Shown here: positions 32,927-44,131 of the stretch, in pieces
How positions within the stretch are numbered: the stretch's first letter is position 1
How the letters are laid out: every line of letters begins with the position of its first letter
Source of the DNA: Zea mays
Taxonomy: Eukaryota; Streptophyta; Magnoliopsida; Poales; Poaceae
Direction: 5' to 3'
NCBI RefSeq assembly: GCF_902167145.1
Contig: NC_050098.1
Span: 136,536,207-136,600,206 of the forward strand
DNA length: 64,000 nt
Translations under genes and position numbers: made by a program
The notes under the pieces: generated by a model
What the model saw: the letters and a program-made list of their open reading frames with translations, nothing else
Told to the model about the DNA's origin: nothing
Database searches by the model: none

Positions 32927-33674
32927 TTCTACACGCACTATAGTAAATAAAAACGAAACATAAATGGATCAGCAAATCGCCCCCGTGCCCCCAGATGGCC
33001 AGATGAGACGGTAACGGTATCCCACACAAATAGTGGTAGACGGCGCGAGGCCTTGGACAGCTGGCCTCGCGCATAGTTTGTCCAGTTGCTTTTGATGCCT
33101 CAGGAATCCAAATCACCGGTCCCAACAACGTTGCTTGGGCCCGGACCATGCCAGCTTTGCGCACCACCACCAGCTCGGCCGCCTCGCGTAACAAGACCCC
33201 CCTGTCACTGTCGCCACAAGCCGCAGCTGTACCTGTACGCTGTACCGTACCGCTACTTCTCCACACAGTAGCACAGATACGCGTCCCGGTCCCGCCGCCA
33301 TCGACGAGCGTATCTGATGTGGCTCGGGCTCCAGCCCAAACCAGAGCTGATGGCGGAGCGAGCGAGCCAGGCTTGCTAATGCAGAGCCACCACTCGTGCG
33401 CTGACTGCAAGCCCCTCCCAAAATCCACCGTCATCATTACCATCGTCTCCTCTCGCTAGCAATAGCAAGTAGCCAGCCGAGCCAGGCACACGGCTCCGCC
33501 GCCCCTTCCGCTCCGCCCTCCTCTCTCCTCCCCTCGGCCCTCTCCATCCTGGCTGGACCCACCCGGCATTCCTGCATCAAATCCCCCACCCGTGCATGCC
33601 GTCGCTGCGCCCGCCCCGCGTGCCCGAATTTCGCCGTAATCCGGCTAGTTTTTCCCCGTGCGCAGCGAGCCGTA
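32927..33674 (+). other. Captured upstream region of the EF-hand/TPR gene
   Basis: The sequence becomes C/T-rich towards 33670 and looks like the promoter and 5' leader of the gene that follows. No TATA box could be assigned with confidence and no other gene is seen. Confidence 0.4.
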
Positions 33675-34070
33675 ATGGCGCTGTCCGCGTCGGCAGCGTC
33701 GACCGGCCGCGGGTCGCGGGCGGAGAAGGTGAGGAGGATCTTCGAGCGCTTTGACACCAATGGGGACGACGGGCTAGACCGCAACGAGATGGCCGCCCTC
33801 GTCGTCGTCGTCAACCCTCGGGTCAAGTTCAGCGAGGACCAGATCGTCGCCATCCTCGTCGAGGTGTTCCGCACCTATGCCGAGTTCATCCTCCCCGACG
33901 GCAGCGGCCTCCCCCTGGTGGGGTTGCTCCACACCTACAACGACGGCGCCGGGGACGTCGACCGTGACTTCGTTGCGCTCTCCCTTCCCACCGCCCATTC
34001 CGACGCCTCATCCCCGGATATCGCCGCGGGGGATGCCACCGCCCACTCCTCCCTGCCCTCCGCCTCCGCT
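33675..34070 (+). pseudogene. EF-hand/TPR protein fragment (At1g05150 type)
   Basis: The frame starts MALSASAASTGRGSRAEKVR and has an EF-hand loop DTNGDDGLDRNE in FERFDTNGDDGLDRNEMAAL, then NPRVKFSEDQI and EVFRTYAEFI, and later DGAGDVDRDFVAL. This is the N-terminus of plant proteins with one or two EF-hands followed by TPR repeats. Loop position 6 is Asp where Gly is usual, which may weaken calcium binding. The TPR part is missing: homology ends near 34070, and the frame then runs by chance through the Helitron 5' terminus. It lies opposite to the Helitron direction. Confidence 0.65.
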
Positions 34071-34207
34071 ACTGCCTGGACGACAGTTGTTGGGGGCGTG
34101 GCAGTTGCAACTTTCGCGGGGGAAGATGGGGGTGTGCGCGCAGAGGGGGAGGCGGGGGCACATGAGACGGTCTACACTATTGCCTTAATAGTTAGTAGAG
34201 ATATAGA
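34071..34207 (-). repeat. Helitron 5' terminus 2
   Basis: Minus-strand start TCTATATCTCTACTAACTAT at 34207 with A before it. It shares its first ~130 bp with terminus 3. Confidence 0.65.
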
Positions 34208-34598
34208 TATGTGGTGTTTCATCTGCATTTCAGTTAACCATGTTCTTTGCCTCATCAGCACGAGCTGAAGTCTTATTATTTAGCAGACCGAACCCGGGCC
34301 CGCTGTCATCCCTAACCTCACGTAACCCAGGAATTTTATTTTATAGGAACATCATTTTATTTTTGCTATATTTTTTATTTATATAAATAATATCCTGAAC
34401 ATCAGAATATACGTTAATTAACAGGCACAACACGGAGAAATGAACTGTTGGATTAACATTAGCACAGTTATTTCAATTTTGAACCAAGAAAAAGAAAAGT
34501 TGCATGCGAATCTCTAGTAAGCTTCGACATGTAAAAAAAGAAACATTTGTATCATATTAGTTTGTCGAAGTAAAATCAGTTGCCTTCCACCGATGAAT
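34208..34598. other. Between Helitron terminus 2 and the WRKY fragment
   Basis: AT-rich DNA, possibly the 3' flank of the captured WRKY gene. Nothing is recognised. Confidence 0.4.
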
Positions 34599-35097
34599 TT
34601 ACAAAAAATGGAAGAACCTGACAGACCCAAATCTGCCTACATCTACCACCTCCTCTGGCACGGCGCCGGCCGAGAAGGCGTCGTGGCACTCGGTGGCGCA
34701 GGACGCCAGCTTCTGGTCCACGGCATCGGCGCCCCACGGGTACATGTCAGACCGCCGCAGGTCGGGCGGGTAACTGATATCCGGCGGCGTGCCTCGCCGC
34801 GCCGCCACGGCGCTGGAAGAGGGCGAGCCGCCGCTAGCATTGGTGGCGATGGACGCCACGGCCGTCGGCTATTGCGCCGGTGCCCCGGACGAGGAGTCGA
34901 AGCAGATGGAGACGGCCTTCCCGGACGATGTCCGCAGCTGGAACTCGGAGGGGGAGAGCGGGAGGAAGGCGTTGTTGCACGAGTGGTCGCTGTAGTAGGT
35001 GACCGAGTACAATGGCGGGTCGCTGTGGTCCTTCTCCTGCACCTGCTTCGTGGCCGGGCAGCTCATGTTGTCCTTGTACGTGCATCTGTAGTAATAC
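34599..35097 (-). pseudogene. Group III WRKY gene fragment (last exon)
   Basis: The minus strand has an acceptor CCGTAG, then an exon starting with the second half of a WRKY domain: YYYRCTYKDNMSCPATKQVQ, VTYYSDHSC. The cysteine/histidine spacing CX7CX24HXC is the C2HC finger of grass group III WRKY proteins. The WRKYGQK half would be in the missing upstream exon. The tail contains PLSPSEFQLRTS and PPDISYPPDL and ends at TAA 34601-34599. An in-frame TAG at 34871-34869 interrupts it. It lies in the same direction as the Helitron, so it could be spliced into an element transcript. It is unrelated to the group I WRKY at the left edge. Confidence 0.75.
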
Positions 35098-35468
35098 CTA
35101 CGGCGGGGGATAAGAAGCAGCCGTTTGTGAGTGGAATGAACACCTGCTGGCCACCGGTTTGGATGCGGACAATTGGAAGAAACAAACAACGAAGTGGAGG
35201 GAGGTTGGCTAATAGAGTCGTGTTCTTTGCCGGCGAAGATAGATTTCTCAAAAACACGTGCGCAGACGAAGAATCACTTTTTTGCAGCGGTGGGCGGATA
35301 GTGGCGGGTGGGCGAATTGCAGCGGCGGGCGGGCGGGGTTCGCGACGTTTGCGGAGCGACGACGTCGGGTAGGACGCATGGACCGGATTGTGCGGGGAGG
35401 TGGCTCTCGCGGTGTGGGAGGACGGAGGCGGGGGCGGTCTACATTAGCTTCTTAATAGATAGTATAGA
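35098..35468 (-). repeat. Helitron 5' terminus 1 and adjoining region
   Basis: The outermost minus-strand start is TCTATACTATCTATTAAG at 35468, the form most often seen at plant Helitron 5' ends, preceded by A. The segment from about 35280 is G-rich, like the other two termini, but differs in detail. 35098-35280 may be WRKY intron sequence. Confidence 0.6.
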
Positions 35469-35925
35469 TTTAGCTGTATCATTTAATTGATATGTTAGTC
35501 AATAAAATAGTGAAGTGAAATTTAGTATTAAAAGACATTGTTTCATTTTTAGTTTCATAGCAATTTTGATGATATGTTAGTGTCGGAAAGAGTGTTACAA
35601 AATTTGTATTGAGAATAGCCTAAAATGTTTTATACATTAATTAGAGTGCCAAATCAGATTTTTGAATGACATGACACCATATTTATTATAAGATGAATCG
35701 TAAAGTGAAACTTTGTATTGAGAGTGCATAATTCATTCTTTATTTCATCTCACTCTTGGTGATGTGGTAGTATTAGAAACAACATAATGAAACTCTTATT
35801 AAGGCTTGTTTGGCATAGCTCTAGAGTAGAACCCGAGTAAAAATTTTCTACCCAAACACCTCTACTCTGGAGTAAAAAAACTCCATGGAGTTTTTGGGGT
35901 TGTAGTAGGGTTTAGGGTTTAGGGA
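35469..35925. other. Intergenic with MITE remnant and telomere-like run
   Basis: 35469-35800 is AT-rich and may be the far side of the repeat into which the Helitron inserted. From about 35806 (GGCTTGTTTGGCATAGCTC) to 35895 it resembles a grass MITE, with CTCTAGAGTAGAAC and TACTCTGGAGTA as opposed arms. 35906-35924 reads TAGGGTTTAGGGTTTAGGG, 2.7 units of the plant telomere repeat, at the junction with the next element. Confidence 0.4.
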
Positions 35926-36531
35926 TTTCAGCGCTTCCATCGGCACGCAGGCAGTCTTCACGTCCGTCTATCACCCACAATCCAATGGGGTAGTAGAGCG
36001 CGCCAACGGTAAACTTTCTAGCGCAATATAGAAGAGACTTTTGGAAGACAAAAGGGCAAGTGGGCCGAGCAATTACCCGAAGTCATTTGTGCACTTAACA
36101 CAACTGAATCCCGTGCTACCAGATTCACTCCATTCAGACTAATATATGGATCATAAGCCATGACTCCGCAAGAACTCAAGCACAGCTCGCCTCGAACAAA
36201 CTCCAAGGCCATACCAGACATTGACGAACTAACAACAAAAGATCTCCTCGATGGGGATCATGTCGACGCCCTCGAAGCATTGAACAAATATCAAGAGCAA
36301 ACGAAGACCTGGTGAGGCAAAGTTGTCACTCCCAAAGAGTTCGAAGAGGGGGATCTCGTCCTCATCAGAACCAGCAGAACAGAATCTAGAGGCAAACTAG
36401 AGCCAAAATGGTAAGGGCCTTTCATCATCAAAAATAAAACATCACCAAACGCATACAGACTTGCAACACAAGCAGGCGAAGACCTCGAACACTCGTGGAA
36501 CATAGAAAATCTGAGGAAATTTTATTTGTAA
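35926..36531 (+). pseudogene. Gypsy 3: Tat-type integrase C-terminal fragment
   Basis: The frame begins inside the integrase core (FTSVYHPQSNGVVERANGKL, with the catalytic Glu). A TAG in SAI-stop-KRLL and a frameshift near 36050 follow. In other frames it continues through AIPDIDELTTKDLLDGDHVD, FEEGDLVLIRTSRTESRGKL and the usual Tat ending HSWNIENLRKFYL at 36531. The upstream gag, RT and LTR are absent, so the element is truncated at its left end next to the telomere-like run. Confidence 0.75.
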
Positions 36532-36778
36532 GCCAGCTATTGCCAGGGCCTTCGCGCCTTTGTAACATCTACCAACACATTACTTTGGTTGGGCCCACAC
36601 TCTTTTTCTCGCAGGGGGTGAGGTTTTTAACGAGGCTGTGCCATGTAATAAAGCAAACAGGAAAACCCCCCAAAAGTACCAAAAAATGTCAAAAAAGACC
36701 GCGGGGTCGGCCTTTGGCATTCGACGTCAAGACAATCACCACAACGGCAAGTCTAACGATAGTCGTCGTGTGCGACAA
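36532..36778 (+). other. Gypsy 3 tail before the solo LTR
   Basis: Non-coding region downstream of the integrase fragment. It continues at 39981 after the inserted LTR. Confidence 0.55.
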
Positions 36779-39700
36779 TGTAATACCCAATTTGTAAATG
36801 TTAAGAAAAGAGTTGATCTTATTATATGTTTTGCCCTCTATTCATTATTACAGGGGAATAACCATATTTAAAGTGAACAATTAACTAATGACACCTAAAA
36901 TAATTCATGCATCATGTTGGATTTATGTGTTTGTGCATTTAATACTAGCAATATAAATAGAAATATGTTAATGTCCAAATTGGGATTTAACCTAAATTAC
37001 AATTTAGAAATATGGAAAATAACATAGAAAGGGAAAGAGAAAAAATACTACATAATACAAAATAAATATATAAATAAATAAATTCCTTCCATACTGGTAT
37101 GTTCAAATTGTACATTTAATCTAAGTACAAAATTCACCACAAAGTTTGAATTCAAAATTTAGAATCTAAAAATGAAAAGAAAAAGAAACAGAAAAGGAAT
37201 AAATAGAAAACGATTTCGGACGCATGGGCCGAATCCGGACGTCCAACCCAGCTTGCCTAGCTTCCGCGCGGCCCATCTAGCAAGTAAACCAATTCACCGA
37301 CTACTGACTGCCAGGGCCCACTTCTCAGCCTTGCCACGGCGCACGGAGATTGCTGTACTGCAGGCTCCACCTATCAGCCTACTCATGTTGATCTTCTCGC
37401 GCCTCGCTAACGGACACGGTCGATTTCTCCGCCGTCACATGCTCTAACTGACCCCTAACAGAACCCTCTCCACACCGGCACGTGAGGGGCATAAATTCCT
37501 ACCGCCAAGTTTCCCTCCTCCTCCCAGTTCACCGCCACCAGCAACACCACCGCTAGAGAAATTCGAAAGAGAGAAGGCTGTGGGATTGTCGCCGTGGCTG
37601 CCCTCCCGCGCCGCGAATCCTCAACCCGAGAGTGTCCGGAGGTACTCACGGTAGCCACACGGAGTGATTCTAGGGCCGTGACGCGTAGATTCTCCATCGG
37701 TGCCGTCTCAATTGCTCGCCGGTCTTCGTCCTACTCCGCCGTGTCGTGCATCTCCGTGGTCAAACCCCTCCACCGCTTGTCAGCCAGTGAGTAACATCCC
37801 ATGACATCTGCAATCCTCTCCTCCATGCATGGCTCTATCCCTGGGGTCGGATGGGGCACGGATGTTCCGGGTCGTCGTGCGCCGGTGGGGTTGCCTCCGT
37901 GGATGACTGGCGGTGCCGCCCTCCTGTGTCGTCAGGGTAGTGATGAACCTTGGTCGTGCGATCCCAAATCTAGGGATAGGATTAGATTCTGAGGTCCCGG
38001 TCGGCTTGGGTTTTGGTGTGCCGCACGATCGGGATCAGAGGGCCAACAACTTATCACGTGTACATAGAACCTGAACCATAGGATTAGGATCTTACGACCT
38101 CAATTTCGTATCAGTTCAGTCGGCGGTTGATCTAATCGTGGCCGTCAGTTGTTGATCAAACGGTCAGGTTTGGCGGATACTCCTTCGCCGAGCCAATTTT
38201 GCAGAAGAGACCCTCAGGTTAAGCGAAACCAACCCGTCGTCCTGTAGTAGTAGAACATAGTTTAATTTGGGTCCTTGACATTTACAGTTTTGACCCCGTA
38301 CTCCCTGGTAATTATGCGCCCAGTCCAGTGACCTAAGAAATTAGGAAAAACAATATAGAAAATACTTTTCTAGCACAAAAATAATTCCAGAACTTGGTTA
38401 ATTCCTAGAAAATTCATTTTAACTCCTTTTTAATCCATTCCAGTGGCATTAATTTTGTAGTAATATGGTTTATCACTTATTAACTCTGTTTAGACATGAA
38501 ACATAGACTAAAATTATCTACTTAATTTATCCCATACTAAACACTTAAAGACTTTGGGAAATCATAACTCGATAACCGTAACTCTGAATTGAGTGATTCT
38601 CGAACTACAGCCTCGTTACGATCCGTAGATTATTATCATGTATTATGTACTCATGTGTGGTGTGATGTTAATTTTTCCTATACCAAGTTTGTTTGTATTG
38701 CTTCGAGTAGACGAACAAGTGACCGAGGACCCAGGTGTTCAGCAAGTGGAAATTGCTGAGCAGGAGCTCGTTGAAGGCAAGTTGTGCCCTTGATCACTTC
38801 TATTTACCCAATAATGTTCTCGTTAAACATTATGATCTGCATAGGCTAATTTTGATGGGACCCAATAGGTCACGCTAGTTTGGCTATCTTTATACCTTGT
38901 TTACCACTGAACTTTTGGGTAGTACCTGCTATTGCTTTATGTGGTTTTGGGTATTAAGATACACATTATTCATGATCATGCTTTTATTATCAATTTGTTA
39001 TTTACTGTTCACGACAAGATCATTATTTTAATTGGAACATGGAGAACCACCCGGGAAAACAGTGTTACCACAAGGGTGGTATGGGACGCCCTTGGCTGAC
39101 TAATTAGGAAAGCTAGTGGATGACTACCTTACCCGAAAGGGGCAAGGGCAGTAGGGGAGTGGTCGGTGTAGGGAGGTTCTCGGGTTGATTTTGCTGCGAT
39201 GGCGGTTAGATGGGGGATTCCTGCATTGCGCTCCCTAGAAACTGTAGCGTGTTTTCTGAAACTAGTGGAACTTTGTAAAGGCCTCGTAGTGTTACCCTGC
39301 CTCGCTTCCTTGGCAGAGGTGTATGGGATTCATGACTCCTTGGCAGATGGGTAACATGACTTGTGGGTAAAGATGTGCAACATCTGCAGAGTGTAAAACT
39401 GGTATATCAGTCGTGCTTAGGGTCATGAGCGGCTCGGACCCTCACATGAGTAACTTATGGAATAAAATTTAATTGGTCATTTGCATCGCATTGTGGTTTA
39501 TTATTAATTTGATATATTATTACTCTGGTTTGGTATATACTTACATTTAGTAACTACTAATAAAATTTGACCAACTTATTAAAAGCAATGCTCAGCTTTA
39601 ACCATTATTTGTTGATCAGCCTTACAATTCACATGAATTCCCACCTTTGGTGAGTTCATGCACGTTATTCCCCACAACTTGTTGAGCTATGATATTTTGT

Positions 39701-39980
39701 GAGCTCACTCTTGCGATATATAAACCCCTCACAAGAAAAGAACAGGTGATCCAGGAGGAGGCTTACAACGAAGAGTACGAGCTTATCTGTCAGCTTTATG
39801 GCGTTGAGCAATAATATTTAGTTCGCTTTATTGTTCTCAATTAATTTTTTTAAGACTTCTACTATGTAATAATGATATTTATGACATTTATCTCTATACA
39901 CTTTGTCATTATATGTGATGTTCTTCTTTGGCGCACATATGAGATGCACCCGGCTTTATCCCTTAAATCCGGGTGTGACA
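36779..39980 (+). mobile_element. Solo LTR, 3202 bp, gypsy-type
   Basis: It starts TGTAATACCC and ends GGGTGTGACA (short inverted ends) and is flanked by GACAA at 36774-36778 and 39981-39985. No internal coding sequence or primer site is present, so it is a solo LTR left by recombination between the two LTRs of a full element. Length and end sequence resemble Tekay/Del-type LTRs of maize as I recall; this is unverified. Short open frames inside, such as 37594-37794, show no motif. Confidence 0.8.
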
Positions 39981-40981
39981 GACAAATATATTCTATCCGA
40001 GCAAAAGTCGTCTAAGGGTGCAGCCGGATCAGCACAACAATTGCATCAAACCACCTAAGGGTGCAAAGTCGTCCGAGAGACACCCACTCTATCTAAGCAA
40101 AAGTTGCCTAAGGGTGCAGCCGGATCAGCACAATAAGTGCATCAAACCACCTAAGGGTGCGAAGTCGTCCGAGAGACACCGACTCTATTCGAGCAAAAGT
40201 CACCTAAGGGTGTAGCCGGATCAGCACAACAAGTGCATCAAACCACCTAAGGGTGCAAAGTCGTCCGAGGGTGCAGCCGGATCAGCACAACAAGTGCATC
40301 AAACCACCTAAGGGTGCGAAGTCATGCGAGAGACGCCTATCTCTATCCGAACAAAAAGTCGTCTATGGGTGCAGTTAGATCAAAAAATATAACACATCCC
40401 TAAAAATCCAAGGGTGCAAAGTATTCCGCATGTAGAATCTTCTATAACACAACCACCAAAGGATGCAACTTACTCAATTCAAGTGCGTGAAAACAACGAG
40501 CGTGAAATTACCATTCATATACAAGGTATTTCGTTCTGTCAGAAGGCTCTCATAGTCGTCCTTTGGTGAAGGGGGTGAGGGCAGCGTTTCCAATTAATTT
40601 CACTAAAGAACGGCCATGTCAACGCCTACATTTTACATAGGCTCCGCCTTTGGGATTAGGCCAGCCTCCCGGAAATTAAACAACATAAGTATAAGCTCCT
40701 CGCTGTAAAATAGAGCCCTTAGATCTCCCTCTTCAAAACGTCGTCCAGTTATCAGCGCAAGGATGATCCAGCGAGGCCCCTCCTCGACCGCATTCCCTCC
40801 CGTGGGCGAGCCCCCTCCATTCCCATACGATGATGCCTTTGGGAGCCTCTAGTGCCTTGCGACGACTCGTCAAAGGTTCCCACTCTCTGTTTCAGCACTC
40901 CGACCCTTCTCTTGCCCCTCGTCGCAGTCGGGGAAACCCTAGACAAAGACTCCACTGCAATAGACTCCACCACAAACAAAT
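39981..40981 (+). repeat. Gypsy 3 tail with 96 bp tandem repeat
   Basis: Units begin GCAAAAGT at 40001, 40097 and 40193, giving a 96 bp period, with shorter partial units to about 40385. Each contains GGTGCAGCCGGATCAGCACA and CATCAAACCACCTAAGGGTG. The rest of the stretch is spacer leading to the antisense gene. Confidence 0.75.
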
Positions 40982-42975
40982 CTAACACCACAAAAAATCT
41001 AAGTCGTCTTCCGAAGACTCATCGTCCATCCTAGCAAACAAACTCAGTAATTCCTCACTTCCCGATGACCACGAATCTAAATCAGACTCCCCGCTGCTAA
41101 GCCTTATCGGACTTCGACACATCAACGGTATATCATTCCCAATATCACTAAAATCTGTTTGCGCATGCCCAGACATCAGAACCTGTGCAGCAGCCGACTT
41201 TAAGTATCAAACAAAGTAAAAAACATTGTTGTACCAGCCTTACTCTAATTATTACACCTACATAGAGGCAGACGGCTGCTCAGTCCCCACCGCCCCAGGG
41301 TCATCAGTGTCGACCTTCGTAAGCGAAGACCGCTCTTCAGCTCCCACCTCAGTGTCAACATCTTATCGGGCTATTGAGCTCTCTAAGCCGGTGAGGTCTT
41401 TGACCTCTTCATTCCTCATCACCTGTGAAGGCAATACAACAGTGCTTTAGACAAGGCAAATATAAGGGATGTCCCCGCCAAGGATACAAGCATACATGTG
41501 CCAGCGCCCGGTTGGCTCTCTCTCTGACGACAGGTCGTGAGGACACAACATCCTATCATAAAGCGCCATGGCCGAGCGCTTCAGTACGTCGTCTTCGACC
41601 AGAAATACACTAGCATCGAAGTCCTCGTTGCTTCGGTCAAAGGCATTGAAGTGTCTACAACCCTCGCGGGCCAAGGCATTCGCAGCCCCTTCACAGGACA
41701 CGAGCGACACATAGGACATTAGGCCCATCACGATGGATGGAAGAGACTCTAGCTCCTCCTGCAGCCACCCAAGGAAACGAGTCCCCACCTCCTCTTCTGA
41801 TTTGTCGAAGGGGGCCGTCTGCTCGCCCAGGTCGCGGTAAGCAACCACAAAAAGTGTGTGCGCCCGGTCCACACCCACTTGTGTGGCGGCCTCCACTCTC
41901 TCATGGTAGGCACACATACCCTTCACCTCGAGCTCTAGCTCGGTAGTGTGCTTGCGAGCGACTTGGGCCTCCGCGTGGGCGGTTTCGGTCTCTGTCTTTG
42001 CCTCAGCAGCGGCATCCTTCTCATCATTGAGCCGGTGACCGAGATCTTCATTCTCTTTTTCAAGCGCAACCACCTTATCTAGAAGGTTCCAACTCTTGTT
42101 ATCGGTCGTGGACTTGTCCCTGACGGCTTCGGTGTGTTGCATCCGAAGGCGCTGCATTTTTCCCTCCAACCGTCTCCTTTAGGAACGCAACTACGAGGTC
42201 GCCACATAACCAGTGCTCCGGACGCAACTTGATCGGAGAAGACGACTGCATGGTATTACAAAAACCATGGTTAAAAAAACTGACATAACGCAACTGTCGC
42301 ATGGCGACCGCCGCCACGCCTTCGACCACAGAAGCATCTACAATTTCGCCACCCTCGTCAGCGACGGCGCAAAGTGCACCCACGGGCCCGGCAAGGTAAC
42401 AACTTCGCTCTTCGCTGAAGCCCCTTTGTTAGCAGTTGGCCTCGCCGGTGCTACCACCAACTGCCCAGTTTCAGTCCCTGCACCCAAAACACAGTTTAGC
42501 ACAAACATGTATCACCATACAAAATCCACACACCAACACCCCAGTCACTAGCAGGTGGCAGCCCCGTCTGGGCATCAAACATGGTGATACCCCATACTAG
42601 GTAGTCGTCCATGAACAACTCCTGGCAGGTCCTACCAGTCTTTGAAACCGCCGCCTCAACAGCGCGCGGTGGCGAAGACACCCTCTCGGAGGCCGCTGGC
42701 ACCACTGGAGGGGGCATCACAGCACCCATGGTAGCCCCCTTCACACTGGGACGTGACACCTTCGCGTCGCATCGTGGGTCCACCAGCCGAAGCGGGGCCT
42801 TCCGCTTTTTTCGTAGGGACTCTTGACGATTCTTTTCCATCACTGTAGACACAACAACACCAATGTTTCTTTCGTAAGGAAAGATTTTAAACTCATGAGC
42901 CATACGTGACGTAAAGTAGTCATCGTTAGCGGTCCGGGGAATAGGGTCTTTCCTATGCCACTGGCCCCCAGTCAC
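40982..42975 (-). pseudogene. Gypsy 3 antisense gene remnant
   Basis: The minus frames follow the layout of Tat antisense genes. 42975-42496 carries a linker region (MTGGQWHRKDPIPRTANDDY, Pro/Val-rich). 42383-42099 spans a probable short intron with acceptor ACCATGCAG near 42250. 42169-41447 carries a coiled coil (KVVALEKENEDLGHRLNDEK, AHAEAQVARKHTTELELEVK) and the conserved tail EGAANALAREGCRHFNAFDR. 41176-40982 is an acidic C-terminal piece. A frameshift near 42170 separates the middle parts. The function of this protein family is unknown. Exon limits are approximate. Confidence 0.5.
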
Positions 42976-42984
42976 CTTCAGCTG

Positions 42985-44131
42985 GTGGAAAACTCTGAGC
43001 AGGAGCTCATTGAAGGCAAGTTATGCCATTGATCACTCTTCTTTACCCAATAATGTTCTTGTTAATCACAATGATATGCTTAGACTAAATTTGATGGGAC
43101 CCAATAGGTCACCCTAGATTGGTTTACCTTACACCTTGCTTACCACTGAACTTTTGGGTAGTATATGATATCACTCTATGTGGTTTTGGGTGTTAAGATA
43201 CATATTAATCATGGTCATGCTATTTATTGTTATTCAATTATTTATTGTTCATGATAAGAATATGGTGTTAACTCGAACATGGAGAACCACCCAGGAAAAT
43301 AGTGCTACCACGAGGGTGGTATGGGATGCCCTTGGCTGACTAATTAGGAAAGCTAGTGGAGGACTACCTTACCCGCAAGGGGCAAGGACGGTAGGGGAGT
43401 TGCCGGTATAGGGAGGTTCTTGGGTTGATCATGTTGCGATGGCTTTTCAGACGGAGGATTCCTATATCGCTCTCCTCATAAACCGTAGCGGGGTTTCTAA
43501 AGCTAGTGGAACTTATGTGCAACCTCTACAGAGTGTAAAACTTGTATATCAGTCGTGCTCACGGTCATGAGCGGCTCGAACCCTCACATGAGTAACTTAT
43601 GGAATTAAACTTAATTTGTCATATGCATCACATTATGGGTTTTATTATTAATTATGATCTCTCAGTTTATTTGGGTTGGTATTCACTTGTACCTAGTAAT
43701 TGCTAATAAAATTTAACTTACTTATTAAAAGCAACGCTCAGCTATAACCATTATTTGTTGATGAGCCTGACACTATACATGAGCCCCCACCGTAAGTGAG
43801 CTCATGCACATTATTCCCCATACTTGTTGAGCGATGAACTTTTGTGAGGTCACCCTTGCAATAAACCCCCACAGGTGAAGAGCAGGTGGCCCCGAAGGAA
43901 GACTACTACGAGGAGTTCAATGAGGTCTAGGTTTCGTCTCCTAGTCGACTTGATGGCGTCAAGGAAATAATATTAGTTTGCTTTATTTATTATCAGTTAT
44001 TTTGTAAGACCTTTTTGTTATGTAATAAAGTTTGTGACATTTATCTCTATACACTGAGTCATTGTATGTTGGTCTTCTTTGGCGCACATATGAGACGCAC
44101 TCGGGTTTGTCCCTTAAATCCGGGTGTGACA
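42985..44131 (+). mobile_element. Truncated LTR, same family as the solo LTR
   Basis: From about 42985 it matches 38741-39980 with substitutions and gaps (GAGCAGGAGCTC, TTTGATGGGACCCAATAGGT, AACATGGAGAACCACCC) and ends in the same CCGGGTGTGACA. Its first two thirds are missing. It abuts the coding part of copia 2 at 44132. Confidence 0.8.

Larger units (their letters stand above)
31124..35468 (-). mobile_element. Composite non-autonomous Helitron block with four gene fragments
   Basis: Read on the minus strand, the outer 5' end is TCTATACTATCTATTAAG at 35468 and the outer 3' end is CTAG at 31127-31124, with hairpin CCCGT/ACGAG seven bases inside. Flanks are A at 31123 and T at 35469, the Helitron A/T target without duplication. 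Two further 5' termini of the same type start at 34207 and 32926, and a second 3' hairpin lies at about 31249-31282. Inside are partial DUF1279, UBP22-like, EF-hand/TPR and group III WRKY genes, the middle two in opposite orientation to the element. There is no Rep/helicase. Maize Helitrons are known for gathering gene pieces. The exact nesting of the termini is inferred. Confidence 0.7.

Noticed and set aside
34593..35372. 259-residue plus-strand frame
   Set aside because: Opposite strand of the group III WRKY exon; no motif of its own.
40001..40385. Tandem repeats as a CRISPR-like array
   Set aside because: Plant nuclear DNA; contiguous units without unique spacers, inside a retrotransposon tail.
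36779..44131. One LTR element with the two TGTAATACCC-type LTRs as its ends
   Set aside because: The 36779-39980 copy has its own target duplication GACAA, and the DNA between the copies is the tail of a Tat element.
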